A stretch of 64,000 nucleotides of DNA from a virus. Numbering within the stretch: the stretch's first letter is position 1; each line of letters begins with the position of its first letter. The stretch covers positions 62,001 through 126,000 of the IMG/VR virus record IMGVR_UViG_3300028676_000005, one strand, 5' to 3'. Under the pieces are notes generated by a model that searched no databases, had not been told where the DNA came from, and saw nothing but the letters and a program-made list of their open reading frames with translations. Positions 26,301 through 33,822 of the stretch are shown one piece after another. Position numbers and translations under genes: made by a program.

Positions 26301-27048
26301 TATGTTGATCAGCGGTAATACTGACAACGAAGGTGAGTGGGTCGAACTGGTCTTCCCAGATCCTTTTGATGAGCCAACCGCTGATGGCAAGATGTATTTG
26401 CGTACTCGCGCAGTTGGTCAAGAGAAAGGTACCTGGACCGCACTTGGTAACTTCATTACTGAAGCTCCAGATGACGGTAAGTTGTATGGTCGGAGAAATC
26501 CAACTGGTGCGACTCCTGGTGGTTGGGAAGAGATTCCTGCAAGCATCTCCGACATTACTACCAAAGACGGTAAGTTGTACGCCCGTTCCTTTGCTACCGA
26601 CGGCACAACAGCTTTGTGGAAAGAGTTCACCACAATTGCTGACCTGCTGACCAAAGACGGTAAACAATACGCCCGTGTGTTTGAGAACGGCGGGACTACC
26701 CCAATCTGGAAAGAGATTGTCGCGCCTGTTTTTGACCGCTACTCGGTGAAATTGCTGGCTACCACTGCTGAACTGGATCTGAGCATCTGCCAAGCATTCA
26801 GTTTGAACGCCAGCGTGGCGCGTACCGTAACTTTCAAAGCAGGTACTGTCCCAGCCGCAGACCGTTCGATGACTGTGGTCATTGTTGTAAACGGTACTGG
26901 TACTATCACCTGGCCGACAACCATTACCTGGCACCAGAACACTCAACCTGTTCAAGGTGCTACCAGTACTGTTGTTGTTCTCATCTGGGATGGTATTGGT
27001 ATTGGTGCTGGTGGACGTTGGTTGGGTAGCGCTGGCGCTACTGTTTAA
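23377..27048 (+). CDS. Giant tail fibre protein with collagen-like and SAYQ-type repeats, 1223 aa
   Basis: Probable receptor-binding fibre. After an N-terminal domain of about 150 residues, eight copies of a 24-residue repeat occur: [SD]-[AS]-[YF]-x3-9-G-x2-G-x5-[WF]-x-S-L-[KV]-G, starting near residues 179, 205, 229, 367, 392, 417, 504 and 595. A CBM5/12-like domain (WRAAWVSDTAYLFGDAVSHN) lies near 260-310. Several beta modules (LP..GDaY.V...LYVW) are linked by collagen-like Gly-x-y runs, clearest near 860-890 (GPPGKQGERGPIG). The C-terminal 160 residues are beta-rich. AGGAG precedes the ATG. The protein likely trimerises through the collagen segments and projects from the baseplate. Confidence 0.88.
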   Translation: MAIDDETVTPADLPPIVEQATWTEHMPAIVSDVLMQAKVDGTGVMNFQARVMDARTRYLKKQVEELLLQGINVIGTLNSEAELDAIDTDTLKKGDSYFVEGSLRVWNMLEWINSGSLLGPRGITLLGTWPNGNPLPDVDSGTVGDAYVWKSDIWLLVPGQGDDPRSWVSIGLEGPEGISAYQVAVNNGFNGTQPAWLASLVGKSAYQTWRDIGNTGTQADFIASLEGKDAFQLWLLEEGNEGKTIEDFFEFFRGKTGIQWRAAWVSDTAYLFGDAVSHNGSSFFNALTIPNTNREPGTGNNGWQVMAAKGDKGDPAVPFSVMGSKSTVEDLPRPGAATQAWYVGSTLYVWVTDLLDYVDLDGIGGLSAYELAKQEGFQGTLQQWLVSLKGESAYQLAVDDGYPGTLQQWLASLKGKSSYQSWLDQGNTGDEAAFVASLKSTEPGIKGDPGPARAPFKVMGVKATIGLLPTPGQEDEAWFVGQNLYVWVESEAQYADIGSMGGIDAYGVAQANGFAGTVQEWLASLKSTEEGPMGPAGKNLVVKGTVANAAVLDTISNPNDNDAYVTNNDGHLHTYILDTTTWVDLGPFRGSDGKSSYQIWLANGHAGSEIEFLASLKGKDGTNGTSVVIRGSVVTFEELPANPQDQWVYAVRDVNTLYCYVVNAWVSLGEFRGENGTDGQNGTSIDIVKVLTPEDQTIPSASANTGKAYISLDKRIMLSVGGVWTDGGPVGVAGDRGQQGTGLKLRGIVQTVSGLPAKATAEEGDGWFTSVDKMLYVLTDGEWAGPFDITGLQGKDGEIGPEGMPGKSINILGQFDTMALLAAAHPTGTLGDGYLVGTGDTPRDLAIWSTEEGGKWINVGLIQGPPGKQGERGPIGIGKPGEKGPRGSMWITLPVGQDAPAAGFTGLVGDWAVSSSFKVYYKTADQGWVYWGQLVAGDVNSPVLSVGKVVRLGNEWVPLLVDEAPNMIDGVPYVRMLISGNTDNEGEWVELVFPDPFDEPTADGKMYLRTRAVGQEKGTWTALGNFITEAPDDGKLYGRRNPTGATPGGWEEIPASISDITTKDGKLYARSFATDGTTALWKEFTTIADLLTKDGKQYARVFENGGTTPIWKEIVAPVFDRYSVKLLATTAELDLSICQAFSLNASVARTVTFKAGTVPAADRSMTVVIVVNGTGTITWPTTITWHQNTQPVQGATSTVVVLIWDGIGIGAGGRWLGSAGATV

Positions 27049-27057
27049 ACCCTGAAT

Positions 27058-27085
27058 AACGGCGAGGTTTACACAACTCGCCGTT
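27058..27085 (+). terminator. Hairpin after the tail fibre gene
   Basis: A nine-bp stem (AACGGCGAG at 27058-27066 with 27077-27085) and a ten-base loop lie between the fibre gene and the 245-residue gene. There is no strong U-tract, so it may be a partial terminator or an RNA-stabilising structure. Confidence 0.55.
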
Positions 27086-27107
27086 AACCCTTTAAGGAAC
27101 TAAAGAG

Positions 27108-27845
27108 ATGACTGAAGAAAGTAACATTGTTGCTGAAGATGAAGTCATTACGCAAACTGCTGGTGATGGAAGCGAAGTGATTATCCCAAATGAAAAGGTT
27201 GGTGTGAATACCCTCTTTATTGAGGTGGCCACCGGTCTCTATCCCGTAAGCCTTTACATGATCATCGAGAAATTCAAACCGATGAACATGTCGTTCTCCA
27301 TGACCCCACCTCGTGTTGATATCGAGAATTTGGGTTATGGTGTTGTCATGCCAATGCAGCGCCCTGAGGGCAATGTGGTAACTGAGGGTGTGCCCAAATT
27401 GGTTAATGGCCAGTGGGAACAAACCTGGGTTGTGCGTGATTACAACGAAAGTGAATTGGCCGCTCAACTTGAGTATGCCAAGATCACCGCCAACGACAAC
27501 ATCATGGCTGTTCGCAATGATGACTTTCAGTTGGGTATGACGTACACCGTTGGTGACAAGACTTTTAATGTGCAGTTGCGCGTTGAAGATCGTGTAAACT
27601 TGATGGGCATGTACATCATCGGCAAGGAAATGGTTGAAGCCAATATTGAACAATTGGAAGAATTCCGTAGCTTTGAAAATGAGTCGATCATGTTGACTCC
27701 GCAACAATCGGTAGATTTGGCTAAGGCCGCCATGGCTGCTGTTAAGGCAATCTACAAAACAACGTGGACACTGAAGGATCAAGTTGACGCAGCCACTACA
27801 GTTGCAGCTATTCCTGTAATTCCTTCTACGTTCATTCCTGCGTAA
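27108..27845 (+). CDS. Tail fibre-associated protein with DUF4376-like C-terminus, 245 aa
   Basis: The N-terminal part (VATGLYPVSLYMI) is beta-rich. The C-terminal half has the YTVGDKTFNVQLRVEDRVNLMG and TPQQSVDLAKAAMAAVKAIYKT segments (each cited in part) typical of DUF4376 domains found in phage tail-fibre and fibre-assembly proteins. It directly follows the fibre gene with its own AAGGAAC ribosome site. A role as fibre chaperone or fibre-tip protein is inferred from this position. Confidence 0.65.
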   Translation: MTEESNIVAEDEVITQTAGDGSEVIIPNEKVGVNTLFIEVATGLYPVSLYMIIEKFKPMNMSFSMTPPRVDIENLGYGVVMPMQRPEGNVVTEGVPKLVNGQWEQTWVVRDYNESELAAQLEYAKITANDNIMAVRNDDFQLGMTYTVGDKTFNVQLRVEDRVNLMGMYIIGKEMVEANIEQLEEFRSFENESIMLTPQQSVDLAKAAMAAVKAIYKTTWTLKDQVDAATTVAAIPVIPSTFIPA

Positions 27846-27853
27846 CAATTAAA

Positions 27854-27881
27854 CAGGGTACAGACGAAAGTCTGTTCCCTG
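27854..27881 (+). terminator. Hairpin with GAAA tetraloop
   Basis: CAGGG-TA-CAGAC pairs with GTCTG-TT-CCCTG around a GAAA (GNRA) loop, with one mismatch. It occupies the gap between the 245-residue gene and the kelch gene. The stable tetraloop supports a terminator or RNA-processing role. Confidence 0.6.
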
Positions 27882-27903
27882 CTCTATCTCTGTGGGTGAT
27901 GAC

Positions 27904-28821
27904 ATGTTTGAAGCACTTTCCACCCGCCCTAATTTTGGTCCAGCCCCTCCAGGCCCAGGTGGTTGGGCGTCATTAACCAATAGCGCTGTTTCATACCTAG
28001 GTCGAGCAATTGCTTTTGGCGGTGACATCTTTATATTTGGTGGTCGCATCCCCTCTGCGCAAAGCAACTTAATACGTAAGTACAACATAGCTAGTAAAAG
28101 CTGGTCTAACGTTGGAACCCTTCCTTGGACAGGTGAATCTGCCGTTGCTGTTGTTATCGATGGTTTGATTTATGTTCATGGTGGCGCGGGTAGCGGGACT
28201 ACACGTTACGGTAACACTGTTTCTTTCAACCCGGTTACCAATGCTGTCACTGTATTAGCAGTTGGGTTAGCGGCTCGTGCTTCTGCTGCCGTAGCCATTG
28301 ACGGGAAGATGTATGTATTTGGTGGTGAGACTACCACTTATGTTAACACGTTGCGGTGTTACGACCCTACAACTAACACATGGATAACACTGTCGCCAAC
28401 CGGTAACGTTCCAGCTGCACGTGCGTTTCATGAAGCCGGTGTTATCAACGGCAAGATGTACGTTGTGAGTGGGTTTGCCACCGGAAGTCAAACTGTTAAA
28501 ACAATAGACATCTATGATCCAGCGACTAATGTTTGGGAACCGGTAATTAACCTTAACTTTGGGGTTTACGCGTGCGGTCTTGTGGTTATTGGTAAAAGGA
28601 TTTACGTGTGTGGTGGTATTGAACAACCAAGCACTACTTACGTTGATACAACCAGGGTTTATGACACCGATACTGGTCAATGGACTACAGTTCAACCAAT
28701 GTTCAAGAAAATGGCTTATCTACAGGTAACTATGTCCAATAATAAGTTGTACAGCATTGGTGGGTATGCCGTTTCTAGTGGCGGGCCAGTAGGAGACACT
28801 TCAGTATACACACCTTCTTAA
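27904..28821 (+). CDS. Kelch-repeat beta-propeller protein, 305 aa, probable adhesin
   Basis: Six kelch blades are visible from the repeated [DN]-G-[KLR]-[MI]-Y-x-x-G-G signature near residues 39, 86, 133, 182, 230 and 279, spaced about 48 residues apart. Each is followed by a Tyr-containing strand and a Trp (for example NTWITLSP, NVWEPV, GQWTTVQP). ATG 27904 is chosen over a GTG at 27892 because the start MFEALS matches MLETLA and MLEALG of two other genes in this block. A six-bladed propeller with a short Pro/Gly N-terminal linker suits a ligand-binding fibre tip. Kelch proteins are rare in phage adhesin clusters. Confidence 0.8.
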   Translation: MFEALSTRPNFGPAPPGPGGWASLTNSAVSYLGRAIAFGGDIFIFGGRIPSAQSNLIRKYNIASKSWSNVGTLPWTGESAVAVVIDGLIYVHGGAGSGTTRYGNTVSFNPVTNAVTVLAVGLAARASAAVAIDGKMYVFGGETTTYVNTLRCYDPTTNTWITLSPTGNVPAARAFHEAGVINGKMYVVSGFATGSQTVKTIDIYDPATNVWEPVINLNFGVYACGLVVIGKRIYVCGGIEQPSTTYVDTTRVYDTDTGQWTTVQPMFKKMAYLQVTMSNNKLYSIGGYAVSSGGPVGDTSVYTPS

Positions 28822-28834
28822 AGGAACCCCTGTT

Positions 28835-29821
28835 ATGTTAGAAACATTGGCAAGCACTGGGAGTAAATCCCAGGTAGACTTCCCCAATTCAGGACCGGGT
28901 AGCAAGCGATTGCAATTTGGTACTGATAAATTAGGTTATTTTGGCAGTGTCCCCCCATCACAATTCTTTACTGCCAATGAACTTAGAAAGCAGTTAAACT
29001 TTCAGTTAGGTTCTGATAACAATAACGACGCACTCAATTGGGTAAAGGCCTTTTATCAAGGTAAGGTACTGTTCTTTCCGCAGTTCCCTTTTGCAGCTGT
29101 CGTTACCTGGAACCAGTTATATGCAGCAGGCTTAGTTTATGGTGTTGACGGCCCTGGCGCTTATCCGGCTGGGTCGGGACCAGTAAACCAGTTCAAGTTG
29201 GTTAACATCGGGAGTGATGTATTTAAAGTACGTTTGTTTAATACATTTACCGAGGGTACTAACGATGGTTTTTGGAATAGGTCTAGCACTGCCCAAATAG
29301 CAGGTAACTCGCCCTTTTTAAGTGAATCGGAATGGTCAATGCTGTGTCAGTCACTTATACAAGGGGTTTCAGCTAACTACACCGGACCTAAGTGGGGAAT
29401 ATACCCATCCAATTCATTTTTGGCTTTAGGACGAGTAGGTGCTGCAAAGGATTCTTGCACGGACACTACTTACTCTGTAATGCTTTCCAATACACAGATA
29501 ACTGGTGGGCTTAAAACAGCCGCTAACTGGTGGTATCCGGTCTTGGAATTAATTCCAGGTGATCAGCGTCCACTGTTACCAGTGAATGGTATTGACGTTA
29601 ATGTAAATGGGCTACCAAGCCCAATGACAGTAGACGAGATTGTTCAAGACGTAGGGTTGACTAAATATCGCGTGATGTATAGCGAGGTTGTCTTTACACC
29701 GCCGAATCCAACTGTTGACGATATCACTTACGAAGGGTTTAACAAAATTCGTAGAACAGATATTCGTGTAATCACTACTGACCAATTCCAGCCCGTTGTT
29801 ACTGACATTACATACGCTTGA
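28835..29821 (+). CDS. Adhesin-like virion protein 1, 328 aa
   Basis: First of four tandem paralogues. It begins MLETLASTGS, followed by a Gly/Pro linker and GYFGSVPPSQFFTANELR, which aligns with GYFGTVASTDFFTPGDL and GIFGFVAASEMVTNQEL of the next two. A shared central domain ends with WWYPVLELIPG, and about 80 extra residues are appended. AAAGGAAC precedes the ATG. These are probably host-recognition or baseplate side proteins; the diversity of their ends suggests interchangeable receptor specificities (inference). Confidence 0.65.
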   Translation: MLETLASTGSKSQVDFPNSGPGSKRLQFGTDKLGYFGSVPPSQFFTANELRKQLNFQLGSDNNNDALNWVKAFYQGKVLFFPQFPFAAVVTWNQLYAAGLVYGVDGPGAYPAGSGPVNQFKLVNIGSDVFKVRLFNTFTEGTNDGFWNRSSTAQIAGNSPFLSESEWSMLCQSLIQGVSANYTGPKWGIYPSNSFLALGRVGAAKDSCTDTTYSVMLSNTQITGGLKTAANWWYPVLELIPGDQRPLLPVNGIDVNVNGLPSPMTVDEIVQDVGLTKYRVMYSEVVFTPPNPTVDDITYEGFNKIRRTDIRVITTDQFQPVVTDITYA

Positions 29822-29829
29822 GGTGAACC

Positions 29830-30792
29830 ATGTTCGTAAGACTTAAATGGGTGAACCGGAACCAGATTCCCGTCACCACCAAAATTTATCGTAATGAGAC
29901 GATTATCCCTAATGACCAGCTTACCAATCCTCTAGCATCGTTAGATGGTTCGGTGCTCACTTGGCAAGATAACACAGTAGTGCGCCGCAAAACCTACTAC
30001 TACGTTTTTGAAACCGTTAATGCTGGTGGTCAGAAAGTTTACTCTAACCCACTTAAAGTGTATGTTGAGTACAACAACGGTCCTGGTCCTCGTGATCTCA
30101 TTTGGGGTGATACCCAATTTGGTTACTTTGGCACTGTGGCGTCTACGGATTTCTTTACTCCGGGTGACTTGGCTGTATTTACCCCGGCAATACCGTATAA
30201 CCCTCCTACCAACCTTCTTCCATTATGGAATAAATGGATTCGTCGCGGTAAGATTTGTTATACCCCGCAAAGCCCTTGCAACATGCTAGTTACTTACACA
30301 AGTTTGTACGGCAATGGTTTGCATTTTGGTACTGATGACAACGGTCCTTGGCAACCAGGTGGTATTGCGGTTGTTAACCAAAAACGTGTTATTGAAAAAG
30401 GGTTTGATAAGTTTATTGTTCGTCTGCCAACTGCCACAGACGATCGTAATAACCCCACTGTTACTATCCCGGCTGGATCACCAGATACCGTCCGTCGTTA
30501 TAGTGAAGTAGCCGACTTCTTTTATCCAGGTCTGTCTACTGTTGTCTGTCCTTCCCAGCGGTCGCCTAAACTGGCCAGCGCTGTAGCACCTCCTACTGCT
30601 AACGGTGGGCGTGAGATGGCAACAGCAACCCGATTTGGCACTACAGGGTTTGTAAGAGCATTGCTTGCAAGCCCAGTAACCCCAGGGTCTGAATACGAGA
30701 AACTGGGAACACTGAATGCTTGGAACACAGGGTGTTCTTGGTTACCAGTGCTTGAACTTATTCCAGAAAACGGCATTACCATCGGAGCTTAA
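29830..30792 (+). CDS. Adhesin-like virion protein 2 with N-terminal FN3-like domain, 320 aa
   Basis: Residues 1-78 resemble a fibronectin type III sandwich (LKWVNRNQIPVTTKIYRNE, later TYYYVFETVNAGG). The linker NGPGPRD leads into the shared domain (GYFGTVASTDFF to WLPVLELIPENG). It starts eight bases after the first paralogue, with GAGGTGAACC upstream. FN3 domains in phage proteins usually mediate surface attachment. Its role as an adhesin follows from the array context. Confidence 0.65.
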   Translation: MFVRLKWVNRNQIPVTTKIYRNETIIPNDQLTNPLASLDGSVLTWQDNTVVRRKTYYYVFETVNAGGQKVYSNPLKVYVEYNNGPGPRDLIWGDTQFGYFGTVASTDFFTPGDLAVFTPAIPYNPPTNLLPLWNKWIRRGKICYTPQSPCNMLVTYTSLYGNGLHFGTDDNGPWQPGGIAVVNQKRVIEKGFDKFIVRLPTATDDRNNPTVTIPAGSPDTVRRYSEVADFFYPGLSTVVCPSQRSPKLASAVAPPTANGGREMATATRFGTTGFVRALLASPVTPGSEYEKLGTLNAWNTGCSWLPVLELIPENGITIGA

Positions 30793-30795
30793 TCC

Positions 30796-31680
30796 ATGAG
30801 CATTACCCTTAAGTGGACTAATCCACCTGTCTTGGATGAAGTCCAGGTTTTCCGATCGGATACTCCATTGGCAGCAGGAGCAATCCCCACCGGATCTCCA
30901 ATCGCGACTATCACCGATAAAAGCCAGAGTTACACCGATAGCACCTCGGTTCAAAACAAGTATTACTATTACACCCTTGCCTTTAAGACGGCCGGTGAAT
31001 TGGTTTATGCTCCGCAGTCTGTCGCCATCAATATGCCTTACACGGGCCCTGGTCCTCAAACTATCCAAACGGGTACTTGGGAACGCGGCATCTTTGGGTT
31101 TGTTGCTGCTTCGGAAATGGTCACCAACCAAGAACTACAAGCGTTCTTAGGTGGCGGTACGGCCTTTGCTACTAACGGCGGCTGGCTTAAACTGATCTGG
31201 AAAGGCAAGATCATGTTTTATCCTCTCTATCGAGTAGCCTCGTTAGTTTCGTGGAACATGATTTACTTGGCCGGCTGTATGTACGGTGTTGCCGGTAACG
31301 GGCCGGCTACTGGTCACGGATTAACTCCTACAGATCAAGGGCGCGTTATCAGTAAGGGTGAACACGATTTCCTCTTACGGTTGCCTCGGGTATCTTCCAC
31401 TGCTGATTTTAGCTGGGGCGGGAACAACCGCGACCTAGATAGCGAATGGCACAACATGATTTGCGCTTGCTTTAATCAGAATAGCGCCTCGCCTGCTTTT
31501 GATTTGGCTGATTATGTTCCAGGCACGTACTTTGACGCGACTAGCACTATTTTCATGGAGATTAATGGAGCTAACTGCGCTAACCTAGTAAGTGCGGTTC
31601 CAACAGCAGTTGTTGCCCCATCTATTGCCAGAACTAATGCCGGGTCACTATGGCGTCCTATTCTTGAATTGGTACTGTAG
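30796..31680 (+). CDS. Adhesin-like virion protein 3 with N-terminal FN3-like domain, 294 aa
   Basis: This has the same architecture as the preceding protein: an FN3-like domain (SITLKWTNPP, YTDSTSVQNKYYYYTLAF), a TGPGPQ linker, then the shared domain (GIFGFVAASEMVTNQEL to LWRPILELVL at the C-terminus). It ends exactly at the shared WxPxLEL motif, without the appended tail of paralogue 1. A hairpin follows. Confidence 0.65.
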   Translation: MSITLKWTNPPVLDEVQVFRSDTPLAAGAIPTGSPIATITDKSQSYTDSTSVQNKYYYYTLAFKTAGELVYAPQSVAINMPYTGPGPQTIQTGTWERGIFGFVAASEMVTNQELQAFLGGGTAFATNGGWLKLIWKGKIMFYPLYRVASLVSWNMIYLAGCMYGVAGNGPATGHGLTPTDQGRVISKGEHDFLLRLPRVSSTADFSWGGNNRDLDSEWHNMICACFNQNSASPAFDLADYVPGTYFDATSTIFMEINGANCANLVSAVPTAVVAPSIARTNAGSLWRPILELVL

Positions 31681-31688
31681 TTAATATT

Positions 31689-31711
31689 GAGGGGGACTAC
31701 ACATCCCCCTC
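31689..31711 (+). terminator. Short hairpin between adhesin paralogues 3 and 4
   Basis: A seven-bp GAGGGGG/CCCCCTC stem with a nine-base loop lies in the 42-base gap. The right arm ends just before the AGGAG ribosome site of the next gene, so it may also tune translation. Confidence 0.5.
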
Positions 31712-31722
31712 TAGGAGTTATC

Positions 31723-32352
31723 ATGTTAGAAGCATTGGGTAGTGGCGGAGCTGTTAACAAAGCACCAAAGCCAATATTTCAACAAGTTTTACCAGCCGAC
31801 TTCATTACTGCTTCCGCATTATCTACATTGGTCGGAGCCGGATCAATGGGCACACTGATGACCGATGGAGATAATACTCCTTGGTTGGTTATCAGAGAAA
31901 ATACCAAAGTTTACGCAATCCCGCAGAAGCCTCTTAGACATTCTGTTCCTTATCGAACCATGCAAAGTGCCCAATTGTTGTATGGTAAAAACGTTACGAT
32001 TAAAGGCGGGGTTTGGAAAGTAAGAGTATTTACTGGTGTGGATGGTGTTACCAGCGAGTGGATGCGAATCATGAGTGGGTTAGTTGCCGGTGGTAAGTTG
32101 TCTAATGGTGCAAACCCACCTATTCGCTGGGCTAACCTTACCTTTGATGATATTGGGTTAGGGTCTGCTACTAGCGGTACCAACGGGGTTAACAACTACA
32201 TCCAAGAAACCTACAACCAGTACCAGTATTACACCCAGGGTACTAAGAACCAGCTGTTTTCGCTTTTTAATAATAACATGGACACGACATTTACTTCTAA
32301 CGGTTGGCGCCCATTACTTGAGTGGGTATCTGGAACCCAGCCTTGGGTTTAA
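31723..32352 (+). CDS. Adhesin-like virion protein 4, 209 aa
   Basis: The most reduced paralogue: start MLEALGSGG, a linker with GGAVNKAPKP, the shared DFITASALSTL segment, a central module (WLVIRENTKVYAIPQKPLR) and the C-terminal GWRPLLEWVSG. ATG 31723 is chosen because AGGAG lies seven bases before it and because the N-terminus matches the two other MxE(A/T)L starts in the block. It lacks an FN3 domain. Confidence 0.65.
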   Translation: MLEALGSGGAVNKAPKPIFQQVLPADFITASALSTLVGAGSMGTLMTDGDNTPWLVIRENTKVYAIPQKPLRHSVPYRTMQSAQLLYGKNVTIKGGVWKVRVFTGVDGVTSEWMRIMSGLVAGGKLSNGANPPIRWANLTFDDIGLGSATSGTNGVNNYIQETYNQYQYYTQGTKNQLFSLFNNNMDTTFTSNGWRPLLEWVSGTQPWV

Positions 32353-32368
32353 TACACGGAGTTGATCC

Positions 32369-32830
32369 ATGAGTACATTCACGCGGTTTAGTGCGGAAGA
32401 ACAGTTGCGGTTTAACAAAACTGCTACTGCTTTTTACGGGAAGAACCTTTGGGACACACTTCCCGGTTTTCGTTATTACATTGGATCTGAAAACTCCAAT
32501 GAGTACGTGGATGTAGAAACAGGCTTCTTGACTGATGGTGCTACCATCCCTCGCTTCCTGTGGTGGCTCCTGCCGCCAATTGATGAGTACAGTCAAGCGA
32601 CGACACTCCATGACAAGCTGTGTCGCACCTACACTATCACACGAGTTGTGAACGGGTTACCTACAACGGTTCCGGTGACTCGTAAAAGGATTGACGAGAT
32701 TCTGAAAGAAGCCATGGATGTATTGGAGGTAACCGCGTGGAAAAAGAAAGCAATTATGTTAGGTGTCAATACTAACAGGATTGTGCTCAACCCTACCACG
32801 CCAAAGACCCTTGCAGAAAGTATCAGCTGA
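32369..32830 (+). CDS. DUF1353 family phage protein, 153 aa
   Basis: The segment GFLTDGATIPRFLWWLLPP, followed by ATTLHDKLC, is the diagnostic DUF1353 signature (TDxAS/TIPR ... HD). The family occurs in many tailed phages next to tail or lysis genes; its biochemical role is not established. The conserved Asp, His and Asp suggest a metal or catalytic site. It is the last gene of the rightward block and ends at a strong hairpin. Confidence 0.82.
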   Translation: MSTFTRFSAEEQLRFNKTATAFYGKNLWDTLPGFRYYIGSENSNEYVDVETGFLTDGATIPRFLWWLLPPIDEYSQATTLHDKLCRTYTITRVVNGLPTTVPVTRKRIDEILKEAMDVLEVTAWKKKAIMLGVNTNRIVLNPTTPKTLAESIS

Positions 32831-32851
32831 AACAAAAAAATAGATATAAGC

Positions 32852-32884
32852 TAACCCTCTAGAGCCTAAGGCTCTAGAGGGTTA
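32852..32884. terminator. Bidirectional terminator hairpin
   Basis: A perfect 15-bp stem (32852-32866 with 32870-32884) with a three-base loop separates the rightward tail block from the leftward accessory region. Confidence 0.8.
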
Positions 32885-32897
32885 TAGCTGCATGTTG

Positions 32898-33188
32898 TTA
32901 GCCAACTGCCTTAGTAAGAATGTTGGTTACTACGGAAAAAACTTTGTAAGACCATTTGCTTTCAGTTTTACATTGAGCTGTTACCCACTCAATGTTGACT
33001 TCCAGCTCTTTCATTTTTTCTTCAACCATGCTGACTTTAATCAACATGTACTCCGCACGGCCCACATTACTGTTTGCAGTTAACCGCGCTTCCTTGTAAC
33101 GATCATTAACTTCAGCTTGCAGTAACCGGTGTTCACGCAGCATTGCGTTGATTACAGTGTCAAACTGAAACTCATTGTTAATAGTCAT
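32898..33188 (-). CDS. Hypothetical protein, 96 aa
   Basis: The protein is dominated by a charged helical stretch (about 12-75) with heptad spacing, then a Trp-containing basic region. It probably oligomerises as a coiled coil. It is the last gene of the operon behind the promoter at 34384. Function unknown. Confidence 0.75.
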   Translation of the reverse strand: MTINNEFQFDTVINAMLREHRLLQAEVNDRYKEARLTANSNVGRAEYMLIKVSMVEEKMKELEVNIEWVTAQCKTESKWSYKVFSVVTNILTKAVG

Positions 33189-33205
33189 GTTGTAATTCCA
33201 TTTAA

Positions 33206-33805
33206 TTAATTAAAGACGATCTTAATACCGGTAATGCATTTAGACCAGTTTTGTGAACATGGAGAACGGTTGGCATTATCGAAATAACGACCACGAAATA
33301 ATTCAATATCCAAAAGAACTACTGGTGGCTCTTCTTCAGGAGCACATTCTTTTGCAAAGAAAGCTTCCATGTCATCATCATCATCATCCCGACCGTCATC
33401 GTCACAGTCATCAAATGAATCATTAGGAAACTCATTATCGTAGTCAGCCTTATCACGGGCTACACGCTCCTGATGCTTTGGCAATGTAGTGCATGCCGTG
33501 CAGACGATTGTTGGCAGATCACCTTGCGCAGGGTAGTAATCGTAAGGAGTCCACGAGATGGAATCCTTAGTCTTTACAGTAAGTCTGCAATCATGACAAC
33601 AAACTATTGTTTCCCGTGCCTCAAGTTTTATTTTGTCACGACACCCTTCGCAAACAATGTAGTGCCCAACTGGACCAAAGCTATCTTCTTCGTAGAAGTA
33701 GCCAACTGCTTTACTGTGGTCGTCATACGAGGTATGATCACAGAAATCAGAACTTTCCAGATGAGGAAACTTAGTTGTAGCGCGATAACCGGTTTGGTTA
33801 GCCAT
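33206..33805 (-). CDS. Putative zinc-ribbon protein with poly-Asp stretch, 199 aa
   Basis: ATG 33805 (MANQTGYRATTKF) is chosen because AAAGGAG lies nine bases upstream, rather than the longer frame back to 33922. Three Cys pairs (VCEGC, CCHDC and CTAC, about residues 55-110) suggest one or two zinc knuckles. An Asp-rich run (DDCDDDGRDDDDDD, about 135-155), encoded by GAT/GAC repeats, follows. This may be an RNA polymerase- or nucleic acid-interacting protein, but no family is recognised. Confidence 0.6.
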   Translation of the reverse strand: MANQTGYRATTKFPHLESSDFCDHTSYDDHSKAVGYFYEEDSFGPVGHYIVCEGCRDKIKLEARETIVCCHDCRLTVKTKDSISWTPYDYYPAQGDLPTIVCTACTTLPKHQERVARDKADYDNEFPNDSFDDCDDDGRDDDDDDMEAFFAKECAPEEEPPVVLLDIELFRGRYFDNANRSPCSQNWSKCITGIKIVFN

Positions 33806-33822
33806 TCGATAATACTCCTTTA

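Noticed and set aside
25291-26955. 554-codon open frame antisense to the tail fibre gene
   Set aside because: The composition (very high Thr, Asn and Arg, no domains) is that of a reverse shadow of Gly/Val-rich collagen-like coding sequence.
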